This document shows, one piece after another, positions 8,701-15,493 of a DNA stretch of 64,000 nt. Below the pieces are notes generated by a model. That model was not told the origin of the DNA. It searched no databases and was given only the letters and a program-made list of their open reading frames with translations. Source of the stretch: Cellvibrio sp. KY-YJ-3 (GTDB taxonomy: Bacteria > Pseudomonadota > Gammaproteobacteria > Pseudomonadales > Cellvibrionaceae); assembly GCF_008806955.1 (NCBI RefSeq), contig NZ_CP031727.1, positions 4,292,001 through 4,356,000 of the forward strand, given 5' to 3'. Both the position numbers and the translations under genes were made by a program. The first letter of the stretch is position 1, and each line of letters begins with the position of its first letter.

Positions 8701-11615
8701 ATTTTGCGTTCCTGCTCCGCCGAGGTACACCATTCCAGCAAGCGCCCCGGCGCAAACCACAGGCGCCACAGGCTGCGCAAAATGGCGGTCAAACTAAAAC
8801 AGGCCTCATGGGGCAAACCGCTAATGCGGAACAGCGCCTGCAAAAAATGGCGCCGGGCAGTGCTCGCCACCGCCGCCAAATGCTGCGCCCAAAATACTTC
8901 TTTGGGTTTGCGCAGTGCATCCACCAGCAGGGCTAATACCGGCGGTAGCAGCACTATGCCTAACACCGCGAGCGTCCAGAGCGCTGGCGCCGGCAGCAGC
9001 GTCCAACCGGTTAACAGCAGTAACAACAGCGCGACCGGCGCCATGCTGCGCAACAGGTTGTCGGCAATTTTCCAGCGCGATAAGGCCGACAGCGGGTTCG
9101 CCAATGTTTCCCCATTGGCACCCGGCACTCGCGGCCAGAGCCAGCGGGCGATTTGCCAATCGCCGCGCAGCCAGCGCTCGCGTCGCGCCACATCCAACTC
9201 GTAACGGGCAGGAGAATCCTCGTAAAGATGGACATCGCTCAACAAGCCCGCGCGCGCATAACAGCCTTCCAGTAAATCGTGACTGAGGATGCGATTGTCG
9301 GGAAAACGCCCACCGAGCACTTGCTCGAAGGCATCCAGATCATAAATGCCCTTGCCGATAAACGAGCCTTCGCCGAACAAATCCTGATACACATCCGACA
9401 CCGAGCGGGTGTAAGGGTCGATACCCGGTTCGCCGCCGTAAAGCTGCACATAACGCGAGCAATTGGCGGCCGACAAAGTGGCTGCCATACGCGGCTGCAA
9501 AATGCCGTAACCCCGGCTGATAATGTGTTTTTCCGGGTCGTAAACCGGCTGATTGAGTGGGTGAGCCATGGTGCCGACAAACTGGCGAGCGGCGTCGCGC
9601 GGGAGCTGGGTATCTGTGTCCAGCGTGATCACGTAGCGCACTTTGGGTAAGGCAGTCACATCACCCACAATTAATGAAAAAGCCTCAGACCCCGCACTGC
9701 CCGCGCGCAATAGTTGGTTTAAATCGGCAAGTTTGCCGCGCTTGCGTTCATATCCCATCCAGCGTTCGCACACGGGGTTCCATTGGCGCGGGCGATGAAA
9801 TAGAAAGAAGCGATTGCAGTTATTGCCGGTGCGGGTAGCTGTTGGTGGATAAGCCCTGTTGAGCTGTTCGATACCCTCACGCGCCCGGCTTAACAAGGCT
9901 TCATCACCCGGTAGGGATTCATTGTGGGCATCGCCAAAATCAGTGAGCAGCCCAAAATACAATTGCTCGTCGCGATTGCCCAAAAAGCGCACTTCCAGTG
10001 CTTCCAGTAAATCATCAACTCCCTGTTGGCTGGTCAGCAACGTGGGCACTACCACCAGCGTGGCCAGGCTTTCCGGTATGCCCTGCTCAAAATCCAGGCG
10101 CGGCAAACGTTTGGGAATTACCAGCAGCGTGACTAACCAATTCACCAGCGCGGTCGCGAGCGCCGTGGATGCAAACACCGCCAACACCACCATCAAACCC
10201 AGCGACCAACCGGCCATTCCAGCCTGCTGCGCCAAGCCAGCAAAACCGGCCGAGACCAGCACTACCAGCGCCAGTATTGCGCCGAGGTACAGGGGCAAGC
10301 GCACCCGCGCGCAGCCACGCCGCAACCGCTCCCACAGCGGCAAACGCGCCGCCACGGCGTGCTCCAACTGCGCCAAACCGCGATCCACCAGGTAGTAACC
10401 AACATGGCGGGCATGAGCGGCAGAATCACTGGCGTGTTGCGCCAATTCAATCGCGACACGGGCAATGCCCGCCTCGGAAATTTTGCTGCGCTTGGCAAGG
10501 CGATCAATCACATGGCGGTATTCATCGCGCGTCGCAAAATCCATACGGCGATACACATCATCCCTGTCCTCCAGCAAAATCTGCTCGACGATGCTCATGG
10601 TCTCCACAAATACCCGCCAGTCGTAAGCGCCTAAAAAACGCAAACTGCCAATGCTATTGCTAATGGAGACTTGATCAACCGCCTGCTGCTGGGTTTCCGC
10701 CTGCACCATCTGTTCAATGGTCAAACTTTCTTCTGCCAATCGCTGCTCAATCCAAGTCAACGGCAAGGCCAATGCGGGGCCGTGCCCCTGCAAACGGCGC
10801 ACTAATTCAGCGACAAAGGCACTTACCATCGGCGGGTTGGAGCGCGCCATATCGGCGATGACGACAATTAAATTTTTCGGGTCGCTCTCGGCCACCTCCA
10901 CCATTTGGCTCGCCCATTCGCGCGCCAAATTGAGATAGGTGCGCGCATTGGTAATGCGCAAACTTACGCGGCGCAAATTCTCAATCAGCGCCAGGCGCAA
11001 CATAATGGGAATCGCCCAGAGTTCGCCGAGCGTTAGTGGGGTGACGGTTTGATAAGCCGCGACAAAACGGCTGAGAATGTCGGCATCGATACGGCCATCA
11101 CCGTGGGCGATGGCGGCGAGCGCCAAATCATAAACACGCGGCAAACCGGCGGAGCGTCCCGCGCTTAAACGTGGCAATTCGCGGCTGTAATTTTTGGGGA
11201 AATGGCGTTTGGCGGTACGGATTTGCTCTTCAATCATGTAAAAGTTGTCGAGCAACCACTCGCCCGCAGGCGCGATGCGCGAACGCGCTTTCACCGCCTC
11301 CGCCAGTAACTCGCAACCGCTAATCAATACTTGTTCGTTTTCATCCAACCGCGTCAGCAAGCGGTCACGCGTGCGCGCTTTACTCAAACTGTGCTCACTC
11401 GCCAACACGCGACCAAAATGTTCCATCTGGTCGGCGCTGAATAATTCTGCACGCAGGGGGTTCAGATCCTCCGGTCGCGGCGCACGCCGGTCGTGTATTC
11501 GCCCGCGCCAGGAACGAAAACCCGCTTTAACATTAAGGCCAGCAAGGCCAGATTTGGCACCAAAAGTAGAGCGATCAGAAAGGGACAGGGTTTTACCCAA
11601 GCGCGTATTCAGCAT
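2706..11615 (-). CDS. cyclic beta-1,2-glucan synthase-like protein (GT84/GH94)
   Basis: A 2969-residue membrane protein with the architecture of NdvB/ChvB-type cyclic glucan synthases. The N-terminal 430 residues are cytoplasmic. A first transmembrane cluster lies near 440-520, and a family-2-like glycosyltransferase (GT84) core follows, with TLDTDTQLP at about 660-670 supplying the metal-binding aspartates and LRGDWQIARW near 840 resembling the acceptor motif. A second membrane cluster spans about 870-1060, followed by a glucoamylase-like domain (FEYLMPMLVMP region near 1480). Two carbohydrate-binding beta-sandwich regions lead into a C-terminal GH94 phosphorylase-type (alpha/alpha)6 domain with GSGDWNDGMN near residue 2650. 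In the family, UDP-glucose is polymerised on the protein, trimmed by the GH94 part and cyclised. The product is periplasmic and serves osmoadaptation or host interaction. It is single-gene, with no linked transporter in view. Linkage and cyclisation are inferred from the family. Confidence 0.88.
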   Translation of the reverse strand: MLNTRLGKTLSLSDRSTFGAKSGLAGLNVKAGFRSWRGRIHDRRAPRPEDLNPLRAELFSADQMEHFGRVLASEHSLSKARTRDRLLTRLDENEQVLISGCELLAEAVKARSRIAPAGEWLLDNFYMIEEQIRTAKRHFPKNYSRELPRLSAGRSAGLPRVYDLALAAIAHGDGRIDADILSRFVAAYQTVTPLTLGELWAIPIMLRLALIENLRRVSLRITNARTYLNLAREWASQMVEVAESDPKNLIVVIADMARSNPPMVSAFVAELVRRLQGHGPALALPLTWIEQRLAEESLTIEQMVQAETQQQAVDQVSISNSIGSLRFLGAYDWRVFVETMSIVEQILLEDRDDVYRRMDFATRDEYRHVIDRLAKRSKISEAGIARVAIELAQHASDSAAHARHVGYYLVDRGLAQLEHAVAARLPLWERLRRGCARVRLPLYLGAILALVVLVSAGFAGLAQQAGMAGWSLGLMVVLAVFASTALATALVNWLVTLLVIPKRLPRLDFEQGIPESLATLVVVPTLLTSQQGVDDLLEALEVRFLGNRDEQLYFGLLTDFGDAHNESLPGDEALLSRAREGIEQLNRAYPPTATRTGNNCNRFFLFHRPRQWNPVCERWMGYERKRGKLADLNQLLRAGSAGSEAFSLIVGDVTALPKVRYVITLDTDTQLPRDAARQFVGTMAHPLNQPVYDPEKHIISRGYGILQPRMAATLSAANCSRYVQLYGGEPGIDPYTRSVSDVYQDLFGEGSFIGKGIYDLDAFEQVLGGRFPDNRILSHDLLEGCYARAGLLSDVHLYEDSPARYELDVARRERWLRGDWQIARWLWPRVPGANGETLANPLSALSRWKIADNLLRSMAPVALLLLLLTGWTLLPAPALWTLAVLGIVLLPPVLALLVDALRKPKEVFWAQHLAAVASTARRHFLQALFRISGLPHEACFSLTAILRSLWRLWFAPGRLLEWCTSAEQERKIKGGLAASWNLLWSAPVIALATAATLAIVQPAALLIAAPLLLLWFVAPVSVWWLGRPLVRRQPSLSEQQTQFLRKIARKTWAYFERFVVAEDNWLPPDNFQENPGPVIAHRTSPTNIGLALLGNLSAYDFGFISADVMLERTANTFGSMSKLARYRGHFFNWYDTVTLQPLPPRYISAVDSGNLAGHLLTLRAGLVALPDHQIPHERVFQGLADTLAVLTDSLQVAHMQDDLPHAVQACIIRMRSLLSAACAHNQGERTTNLLSLMHCLKAVNDAAITINAYLTSQPQVKLAVSGALLNDMLGAETLGYEARSWGEALAQQSRAALDELLFFAPWLSFRPTPPALTGFMAGLVQSEPAANLNAIPSLRSLAGYSQRLVPLLDEQLLRPGTPADREWLLELRGLINTASQRASERIATCMELVAQAHEFAAMEYGFLYDRTRHLIAVGYNLDDYRRDNSFYDLLASEARLCNFVAIAQGQVPQESWFALGRLRTMTEGEPVLVSWSGSMFEYLMPMLVMPSYEGTLLDQTCRAAVNRQIAYGKQRGLPWGVSESGYHTFDASLNYQYHAFGVPGLGFKRGLAEDMVISPYATVMALMVAPETACENLEQLASNGVEGRFGFYEAVDYTPSRLARGQASACVRSFMVHHQGMSLLALAYLLLDRPMQRRFEADPLLQATLLLLQERIPKASVLHTHVAEHAEGAAIFDQVETASYAPLEADTPTPEVQLLSNGRYQVMVTNAGGGYSRWKDLAVTRWREDATRDNWGMFVYLRDTTTSDFWSASHQPTLKRADNYEAMFSEGRAEFRRRDHDIETYTELVVSPEDDIELRRLRITNRSSRTRTLELTSYAEVVLALPAADATQTAFGNLFVQTEILPERRALLCTRRPRSVGEHTPWMFHLLSPNGSPVDQFSYETDRLRFTGRGRTLVEPQAVTSGGELSGSQGSVLDPIVAIRCRITLEAGQVATLDLVSGTADNRDACMTLVSRYQDRHLADRVFDLAATHSGVTLRQINASEADAQIYRRLASSVLYAHAALRAEASVLIQNRRGQSGLWGYAISGDLPIVLLKIASGDHIELARQLIQCHAYWRLKGLSVDLVIWNEDHIGYRQRLQDQIMGLIATGSESHAIDRPGGIFVRSAEQISHEDRILLQSVARAIIDGTKGSLAEQINWKGLAEKKVARLVHQRKYVEDTTQPQIIAPRADLILTNPLGGFTPDGREYIITTTQAQVTPLPWVNVIANPNFGTVISESGLAYTWSENAHEFRLTPWCDDPVGSAGGEAFYLRDEETGHFWSPTPLPKRGHAPYVTRHGFGYSVFEHTEDGVCSQLWVYVDLEESVKFSVLKVTNLSKRPRRLSATGYVEWVLGDLRTKSALHMVTEIDAASGALFARNAYNSEFGGRVCFFDVDDNARSLTGDRTEFLGRNGSLGNPDALTRTRLSGRLGAGLDPCGAIQVPFELDEGESHEIIFRLGAGQDLEQARALAQRMRNMGSARSALAKVHDYWTRTLGAVQVKTPDPAFNVLANGWLLYQTLACRLWARSGYYQSGGAYGYRDQLQDTMALAHSQPGMMRAQVLRAAQRQYHEGDVQHWWHPPQGRGVRTRCSDDYLWLPLVTCHYVQNTGDTGVLDEQLHYLTGRALNDDEESYYDLPGQSSDTGSLYQHCQRAIEHGLRFGERGLPLMGSGDWNDGMNLVGIHGKGESVWLGFMLYKVLLAFAKIANQRNDSVFAERCVHEAKQLQHNIDQYAWDGAWFRRAWFDDGVALGSAVNDECRIDSIAQSWSVLSGAGDPMRARQAMSSLDKHLVRRDQGIIQLLDPPFDKSAMNPGYIKGYVPGVRENGGQYTHAAIWATMAFAELGDSQRAWELFNIINPVNHGNSAAAVALYKAEPYVVAADVYAIAPHTGRGGWSWYTGSAGWLYRLMVESLLGITRHGTELHIKPCLPKDWPGYSVDYRFGNTLYRIEVIQNLGGENKILLDGIELHSAGIPLVDDGRERRVEVRVIA

Positions 11616-11671
11616 AATAGAGCCTTGAAAAAAACATGGTTCTATAGAGCCTGACCAATCCGCGCCGATCT

Positions 11672-11691
11672 GTCTGTTCGTTAGCTAGCTT
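11672..11691 (-). promoter_or_regulatory. weak copy of the GTACG-dyad before the glucan synthase gene
   Basis: Read on the minus strand this 20-mer ends in ACGAACAGAC and matches the copy at 25556-25575 at 13 of 20 positions. Its edge lies 56 bp before the ATG at 11615. That is the same distance seen for the clearer copies at 12255, 24339 and 25556. The match alone is weak and the spacing is what makes it worth listing. Confidence 0.35.
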
Positions 11692-12254
11692 TAGCGACTC
11701 ATCAACGAAAACCCTGCGCAAAATCCCCCACACGCGGGGCGAACCGCCGCCTCACGCTGGATATAACACGCCGTAGAAAATCTGCCCGTTAAAACAGTCG
11801 TTCTATACGCCGCAGTTGTACACGCACTGCATTTTTATTGGGTTCATGGCGATGCCGGTGATGTGTTTTTTATCATCTTCATCAAGATAATTCTCCACCA
11901 GATGCGCAGATTTGTGCGCACGAAAACCAGACTTTCGTGGCTGGGCACCTAATTCATAAGAATTTTTTTCACTATTAGAAAAAATATTTTTATCGCCATT
12001 AATATCTTTTTTCATTTCTCAATCCGTCCGTAAATTTATTACCTGGCTGCCGACGACTAATCTGACCACTTATTATTAACATCTTGTGACGACTGGTTAT
12101 GCAACGATAATTAATAATGGGCGCAGCGTTAAAGGTGCACTGCCATGAAAACTTTATTTACCGAAAATAAAAAATTCATACGCAACACACAATTGAACAA
12201 TAAAGAGGGCATTTACGAAGATCAGTGCGCTAAACCGCATAGATAAAACAATCT
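11692..12254. other. intergenic region between divergent genes
   Basis: This stretch lies between the minus-strand glucan synthase gene and the plus-strand membrane protein gene. It is AT-rich from about 11940 to 12230. Apart from a possible small reading frame at 11803-12015 I see no gene or RNA, and no strong terminator. Confidence 0.4.
11803..12015 (-). CDS. possible small hydrophilic protein, unrecognised
   Basis: A 70-residue frame starting at an ATG with a weak GAG-type site just upstream. The protein is hydrophilic and rich in Lys, Asp, Asn and Ser, with a stretch of mixed charge (YLDEDDKKH) and two cysteines near the end (QCVYNCGV). I do not recognise it and see no signal peptide or membrane segment. 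Support is limited to an intact frame in a non-coding gap and a composition that looks like protein rather than a shadow, since no real gene lies opposite. It could be a small stress protein or chance. Confidence 0.35.
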   Translation of the reverse strand: MKKDINGDKNIFSNSEKNSYELGAQPRKSGFRAHKSAHLVENYLDEDDKKHITGIAMNPIKMQCVYNCGV

Positions 12255-12274
12255 GTGTGTGTTTTCGTACAGAC
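12255..12274 (+). promoter_or_regulatory. GTACG-dyad copy before the 12.3-kb membrane protein gene
   Basis: The 20-mer ending TTCGTACAGAC matches the copy at 25556-25575 at 15 of 20 positions, with the right half-site intact. It ends 53 bp before the ATG at 12328, almost the same distance as at 24339 and 25556. Confidence 0.5.
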
Positions 12275-12327
12275 TTGATCGGCTTCAATTCATATGGTGA
12301 GGGTTCACAAACTGACTGGAGCTTGAA

Positions 12328-13362
12328 ATGGAAACTCAATTTGCACAACGCCCTGAAAATAATTATCGCGATGGGACATTAAGTACTCAGCCAGTAAATG
12401 ACAGCGCCGTTGCATGGTGTGCTGTGTTTGCCGGTGCAGTCGCGTCTGCCGCGCTGTCGTTAATTTTATTATTGTTAGGCACCGGCTTCGGCCTAACCCT
12501 GGTTTCACCCTGGGACAGCGAGGGCATTAGCGCCACCACGTTTGGTGTGACCAGTATTATCGGCATCACTTTAATATCCTTAGCGGCCTCAGCGCTGGGC
12601 GGGTACCTCGCAGGCCGGTTGAGAACCCGCTGGTTTAACACACCCAACGACGAAGTGTATTTCCGCGATACCGCCCACGGGTTTTTATCCTGGGCAGTGG
12701 CAACACTAGGCACCGCCGCATTACTCACCGGTGTGATTGGCAGCATTGTGGGTGGCGGTGTTAAAGCAGGCGCAAGCGTTGCAGAAGGTGCGGCCACTGT
12801 TGCAACCGGAGTAGCGGCAAGCGGTGCCGCTGCAGCACTGATTGAAAACAATAGTGAAGGCGATACCACACTCCCTTATTTGTTGGACTCGCTGCTGCGC
12901 AAAGATGCATCCACAAGTTCTGCAGCCGTTTCCCAACAGCCAATCATTAATCAAGAAACACCTGCTGAAGGGCAACCCGCGTTGGCACCAGCACCTGCAG
13001 CAGAAAAAAATGAATCAGCATCTACAACACAAAACGATGCAAGCAAAAGTGAACTTATGCGCATTTTTGTTCACGGCATTGCAACAGATTCCCTACCCCA
13101 AGACGACGTGCAATACGCCGGTCAACTGGTTGCGCAAGCAACAGGCATAGATCAACGCGCCGCTGAACAACGAGTAACTGATGCTTTCACAACCTTGCGC
13201 CAAAAAGTGGAAGACGCAGAAACAGCAACACGCGCCGCCGCCGATAAAGCACGCGAAGCCTCAGCCTACACATCGTTGTGGTTGTTTATTTCATTATTAA
13301 GCGGCGCATTTATCGCCAGCTTGATGGCCGTATTCGGCGGACGCCAACGCGACTTTAATTAA
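12328..13362 (+). CDS. multi-pass envelope protein with glycine-rich membrane segments
   Basis: A 344-residue membrane protein preceded by a GGAG site. Helices lie at about residues 28-52 (AWCAVFAGAVASAALSL), 66-90, and 117-145 (glycine-rich, TGVIGSIVGGGVKAG). A periplasmic or cytoplasmic alanine/glutamine-rich linker covers about 190-240, and a charged helical stretch at 245-310 (QRAAEQRVTDAF, then EDAETATRAAADKAREA) has coiled-coil character. A final transmembrane helix is at about 313-335. It resembles proteins annotated PhnA-like or YrzE-like, but the function is unknown. A 23-codon membrane peptide follows with its own strong ribosome-binding site and a shared terminator, so the two are probably co-transcribed. 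The upstream dyad links it to the small membrane genes at 24.4, 25.6 and 50.5 kb. Confidence 0.75.
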   Translation: METQFAQRPENNYRDGTLSTQPVNDSAVAWCAVFAGAVASAALSLILLLLGTGFGLTLVSPWDSEGISATTFGVTSIIGITLISLAASALGGYLAGRLRTRWFNTPNDEVYFRDTAHGFLSWAVATLGTAALLTGVIGSIVGGGVKAGASVAEGAATVATGVAASGAAAALIENNSEGDTTLPYLLDSLLRKDASTSSAAVSQQPIINQETPAEGQPALAPAPAAEKNESASTTQNDASKSELMRIFVHGIATDSLPQDDVQYAGQLVAQATGIDQRAAEQRVTDAFTTLRQKVEDAETATRAAADKAREASAYTSLWLFISLLSGAFIASLMAVFGGRQRDFN

Positions 13363-13388
13363 CATTATTTTTTCTTAAGGAGAAAAAT

Positions 13389-13460
13389 ATGCGCTCTATA
13401 CTTTTATTCATGCTGGGCATTCCAATTCCGATTATTATTCTTATCGCCATACTGTTGTAA
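13389..13460 (+). CDS. 23-residue membrane peptide
   Basis: A 24-codon frame encoding a single hydrophobic helix with an N-terminal arginine and a double Ile-Pro motif (GIPIPIII). It is preceded by a near-perfect Shine-Dalgarno sequence (TTAAGGAGAAAAAT before ATG) 26 bp after the previous stop, and a strong terminator follows its stop within a few bases. That gives a complete translation signal set for a frame too short for most gene callers. I recall similar uncharacterised peptides in other proteobacteria beside envelope-stress genes, but this is memory, not a search. It is likely an inner-membrane peptide co-expressed with the upstream protein. Confidence 0.7.
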   Translation: MRSILLFMLGIPIPIIILIAILL

Positions 13461-13463
13461 GCT

Positions 13464-13507
13464 CAAAAAAATGGCCCGGAAGTGATTCACTTTCGGGCCA
13501 TTTTTTA
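13464..13507 (+). terminator. rho-independent terminator
   Basis: The hairpin pairs AATGGCCCGGAAGTGA with TTCACTTTCGGGCCATT and runs straight into a T tract. It ends the transcript of the membrane protein and the 23-residue peptide. Confidence 0.92.
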
Positions 13508-13769
13508 TTGCTAAAAAAACAACCTCATTAATTGATTCGGGTTGTACTCCACCACCTCCACCATCTGCACACACCTTCGCTTCGATGCGGACGGTTAAAA
13601 ATAGAGGCTGCACACCTCCGAGTGCATTAAACCCTCTATTTTCAACTTTAATTATGGCGATCACTAAGATATTCCCGTATCTAGCAATTTTTGAAGGGCG
13701 GGGTTAATCTTCCCGCAATATACGGTCTTAGCTACTGAATGAACTGTTAGATTTCCATAGGAAAAAACT

Positions 13770-14780
13770 TTGTCACAATCAATAAACTTTCAAAACTTTA
13801 ACGAAACAGATGTGAGAGAAGAAATTCTTGCACCGCTCATAAGAGCGCTCGGCTATCGTTCAGGCTCAGAACATAATGTTGTTCGGGAGCAATCACTTCG
13901 ATATCCGAGAGCATTTCTTGGCCGCAAAAACACTAAAAAAGATCCAATACTTCGGGGAAAAGCAGACTATATTCTTGAGGCAGGCTCCAAAGTCCGCTGG
14001 ATTATTGAGGCCAAGTCACCAGATGTTGAAATGGATTTCGATTCGATAGATCAGGCTTATACCTATGCAAATCACCCTGAAATTAGGGCGGTATATTTTG
14101 CATTATGTAACGGAAAGCGGTTTATTGTATTTCAAACTAATCAAGGGCCCGAAGCTGGCGCTCTTCTTAATCTAACCTTCGAAGAACTTCAAGAGAAATA
14201 CCAAACCATTGAAAACTTACTTTCACCTCATTCAATCTTGCGAGACCATCCAGTCCTCGAAAGGGATATGGGAGTACCAATTGGGCATGGCCTTCGCTCT
14301 GTAGTGAGAATCACCAATGGCGTGATAAGTTATTGCGGTAATTCCGTAAACCTACCATCATTAACAGAACTGCAAATAGGAATTTCTGGAGGTGCAATCG
14401 AAAGGAATGAAAGCGGCCAAATGCTTGCTTTTTTAAATACAGTCGCACCAACCCGATCTATGCAATTGTTAAATCAGAGATTAGGATTAACGTCCTTCGA
14501 AATGATAAGTGAAGATAGATATATTTCAAATGATTCAAAAACCCCCACTGTCTTTATTAGTGACAAAACGGTGATACTTCCAGCAGGTGAGCGGTTATTA
14601 GACATTAATTCCTGGCAAGAATTTGTTATCCCCGAAAATATTGTTTGCAGGGTTCAGACTCAGGCATCAGGCCATCTTCAAGGGAATCTATTTCACGGTG
14701 ATTTTTCTTCAATAATGCACTATCAAAATGTAGATCGACTGATAAATCTGTACGGTAAATATGAAATGTATGTGGCGTAA
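13770..14780 (+). CDS. solitary HsdR-N-like nuclease-fold protein
   Basis: A 336-residue protein starting with TTG, supported by AGGAAAAAAC just upstream. Residues about 5-135 match the N-terminal domain of type I restriction R subunits (HSDR_N), a PD-(D/E)XK fold. The visible pieces are E in REEILAPLIRALGY, D in GKADYIL and the EAK of WIIEAKSP, followed by DQAYTYANHP. The C-terminal 200 residues have no helicase motor and I do not recognise them. No hsdM, hsdS or other restriction-modification gene is adjacent. Composition is clearly more AT-rich than the flanking core genes, which fits horizontal transfer. It could be a stand-alone defence nuclease, a remnant of a mobile element or a regulator that lost cleavage. 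The domain is well supported and the role is not. Confidence 0.8.
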   Translation: MSQSINFQNFNETDVREEILAPLIRALGYRSGSEHNVVREQSLRYPRAFLGRKNTKKDPILRGKADYILEAGSKVRWIIEAKSPDVEMDFDSIDQAYTYANHPEIRAVYFALCNGKRFIVFQTNQGPEAGALLNLTFEELQEKYQTIENLLSPHSILRDHPVLERDMGVPIGHGLRSVVRITNGVISYCGNSVNLPSLTELQIGISGGAIERNESGQMLAFLNTVAPTRSMQLLNQRLGLTSFEMISEDRYISNDSKTPTVFISDKTVILPAGERLLDINSWQEFVIPENIVCRVQTQASGHLQGNLFHGDFSSIMHYQNVDRLINLYGKYEMYVA

Positions 14781-14875
14781 TTCCCCAACCTACGGCGGCG
14801 ATAAAAAATTAATATTTGTATCGTACAATTTACAAACTGCTGTTGTGGTTAACATTATAGAAATGGAATCTGCAA

Positions 14876-15148
14876 GTGCGAGCTAAAATTATTGTAAGTT
14901 TATTATTTGGTCTATTGTTGCCGTGGCTCTACTTCTTAGTGGTAGAAATAGTACCAATGGATATTTATAAAAATGATGTCTTAATAAGAAAGGCCGCATA
15001 TAAAAGTGAACTAATGCTTTTTATCGATTATCATGGCTGGCTAAATGCATCGGTTTTGTACCTAAAATCATTTATAGCTTGCTCACTATGTACATTTACT
15101 ATTTGTTATTCCCATAGTTTTATAGCTAGAAAATTAAACAGTAATTAA
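14876..15148 (+). CDS. small two-helix membrane protein, unrecognised
   Basis: A 90-residue frame starting with GTG. An N-terminal hydrophobic helix covers about residues 5-25 (IVSLLFGLLLPWLYFLV) and a second about 60-78, which includes two cysteines. The ends are short and basic. It has no recognised domain. It is AT-rich like its neighbours and is followed by a convincing terminator at 15237, which supports it being a real transcription unit end. The ribosome-binding site is poor. It may belong to the same transferred patch as the HsdR-N-like gene 95 bp upstream. Confidence 0.5.
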   Translation: MRAKIIVSLLFGLLLPWLYFLVVEIVPMDIYKNDVLIRKAAYKSELMLFIDYHGWLNASVLYLKSFIACSLCTFTICYSHSFIARKLNSN

Positions 15149-15479
15149 TAAAAACAAAACCAAAGTCGCACACTATGCGCAACGTTTTCCATTCCAAAAA
15201 GTAAAGCGAAGAAATAATTAAGAAAATGCAAAAATTCCCGAAAATTATTTTTCCGGGCCCTTTTTATTTCATTCCGGATGTTCGCCAGATTAGAGCATTA
15301 AATCGCCACGCATGATCAGACGGGCAACAGTTTGGTATACACGTATTTTTATCGGAGAATCAATAGCCCCCCAAACTGAATGCATAGGGGGCAGAAAATT
15401 TTATGAATACTCATCAGGTGCTAGGCAACCTTGGCTGCATGGCAGCCAGAATTGTTCTGCCTTTGAGGCGGCACTACAA
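15149..15479. other. intergenic region with terminator and nested inverted repeat
   Basis: No gene is convincing here. A plus-strand frame at 15312-15521 lacks a ribosome-binding site and crosses the inverted repeat. The stretch holds a terminator at 15237-15268 and an elaborate inverted repeat at 15416-15493, both listed separately. Confidence 0.5.
15237..15268 (+). terminator. terminator after the small membrane protein gene
   Basis: CCCGAAAA pairs with TTTTCCGGG around a TTATT loop, and a CCCTTTTTATTT tail follows. It closes the 14876-15148 unit. Confidence 0.75.
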
Positions 15480-15493
15480 TTACAGTGCACCTG
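15416..15493 (-). repeat. nested inverted repeat at the 3' end of the immunity-like gene
   Basis: The outer arms CAGGTGC and GCACCTG enclose inner arms including GGCTGC/GCAGCC and AGGC/GCCT, so the whole 78-bp stretch can fold as a branched hairpin. It overlaps the last codons and stop of the 15480-15998 gene on the minus strand. It lacks a T tract. It could be a structured 3' end, a recombination site or the remnant of a small palindromic element. Confidence 0.5.

Noticed and set aside
8479-9204. 241-codon plus-strand frame inside the glucan synthase gene
   Set aside because: Shadow of a conserved membrane and linker region on the opposite strand, with Ala/Ser/Arg-rich low-information composition.
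13404-13664. 86-codon minus-strand frame
   Set aside because: It runs through the strong terminator at 13464-13507 and overlaps the 23-codon peptide gene, and has no ribosome-binding site.
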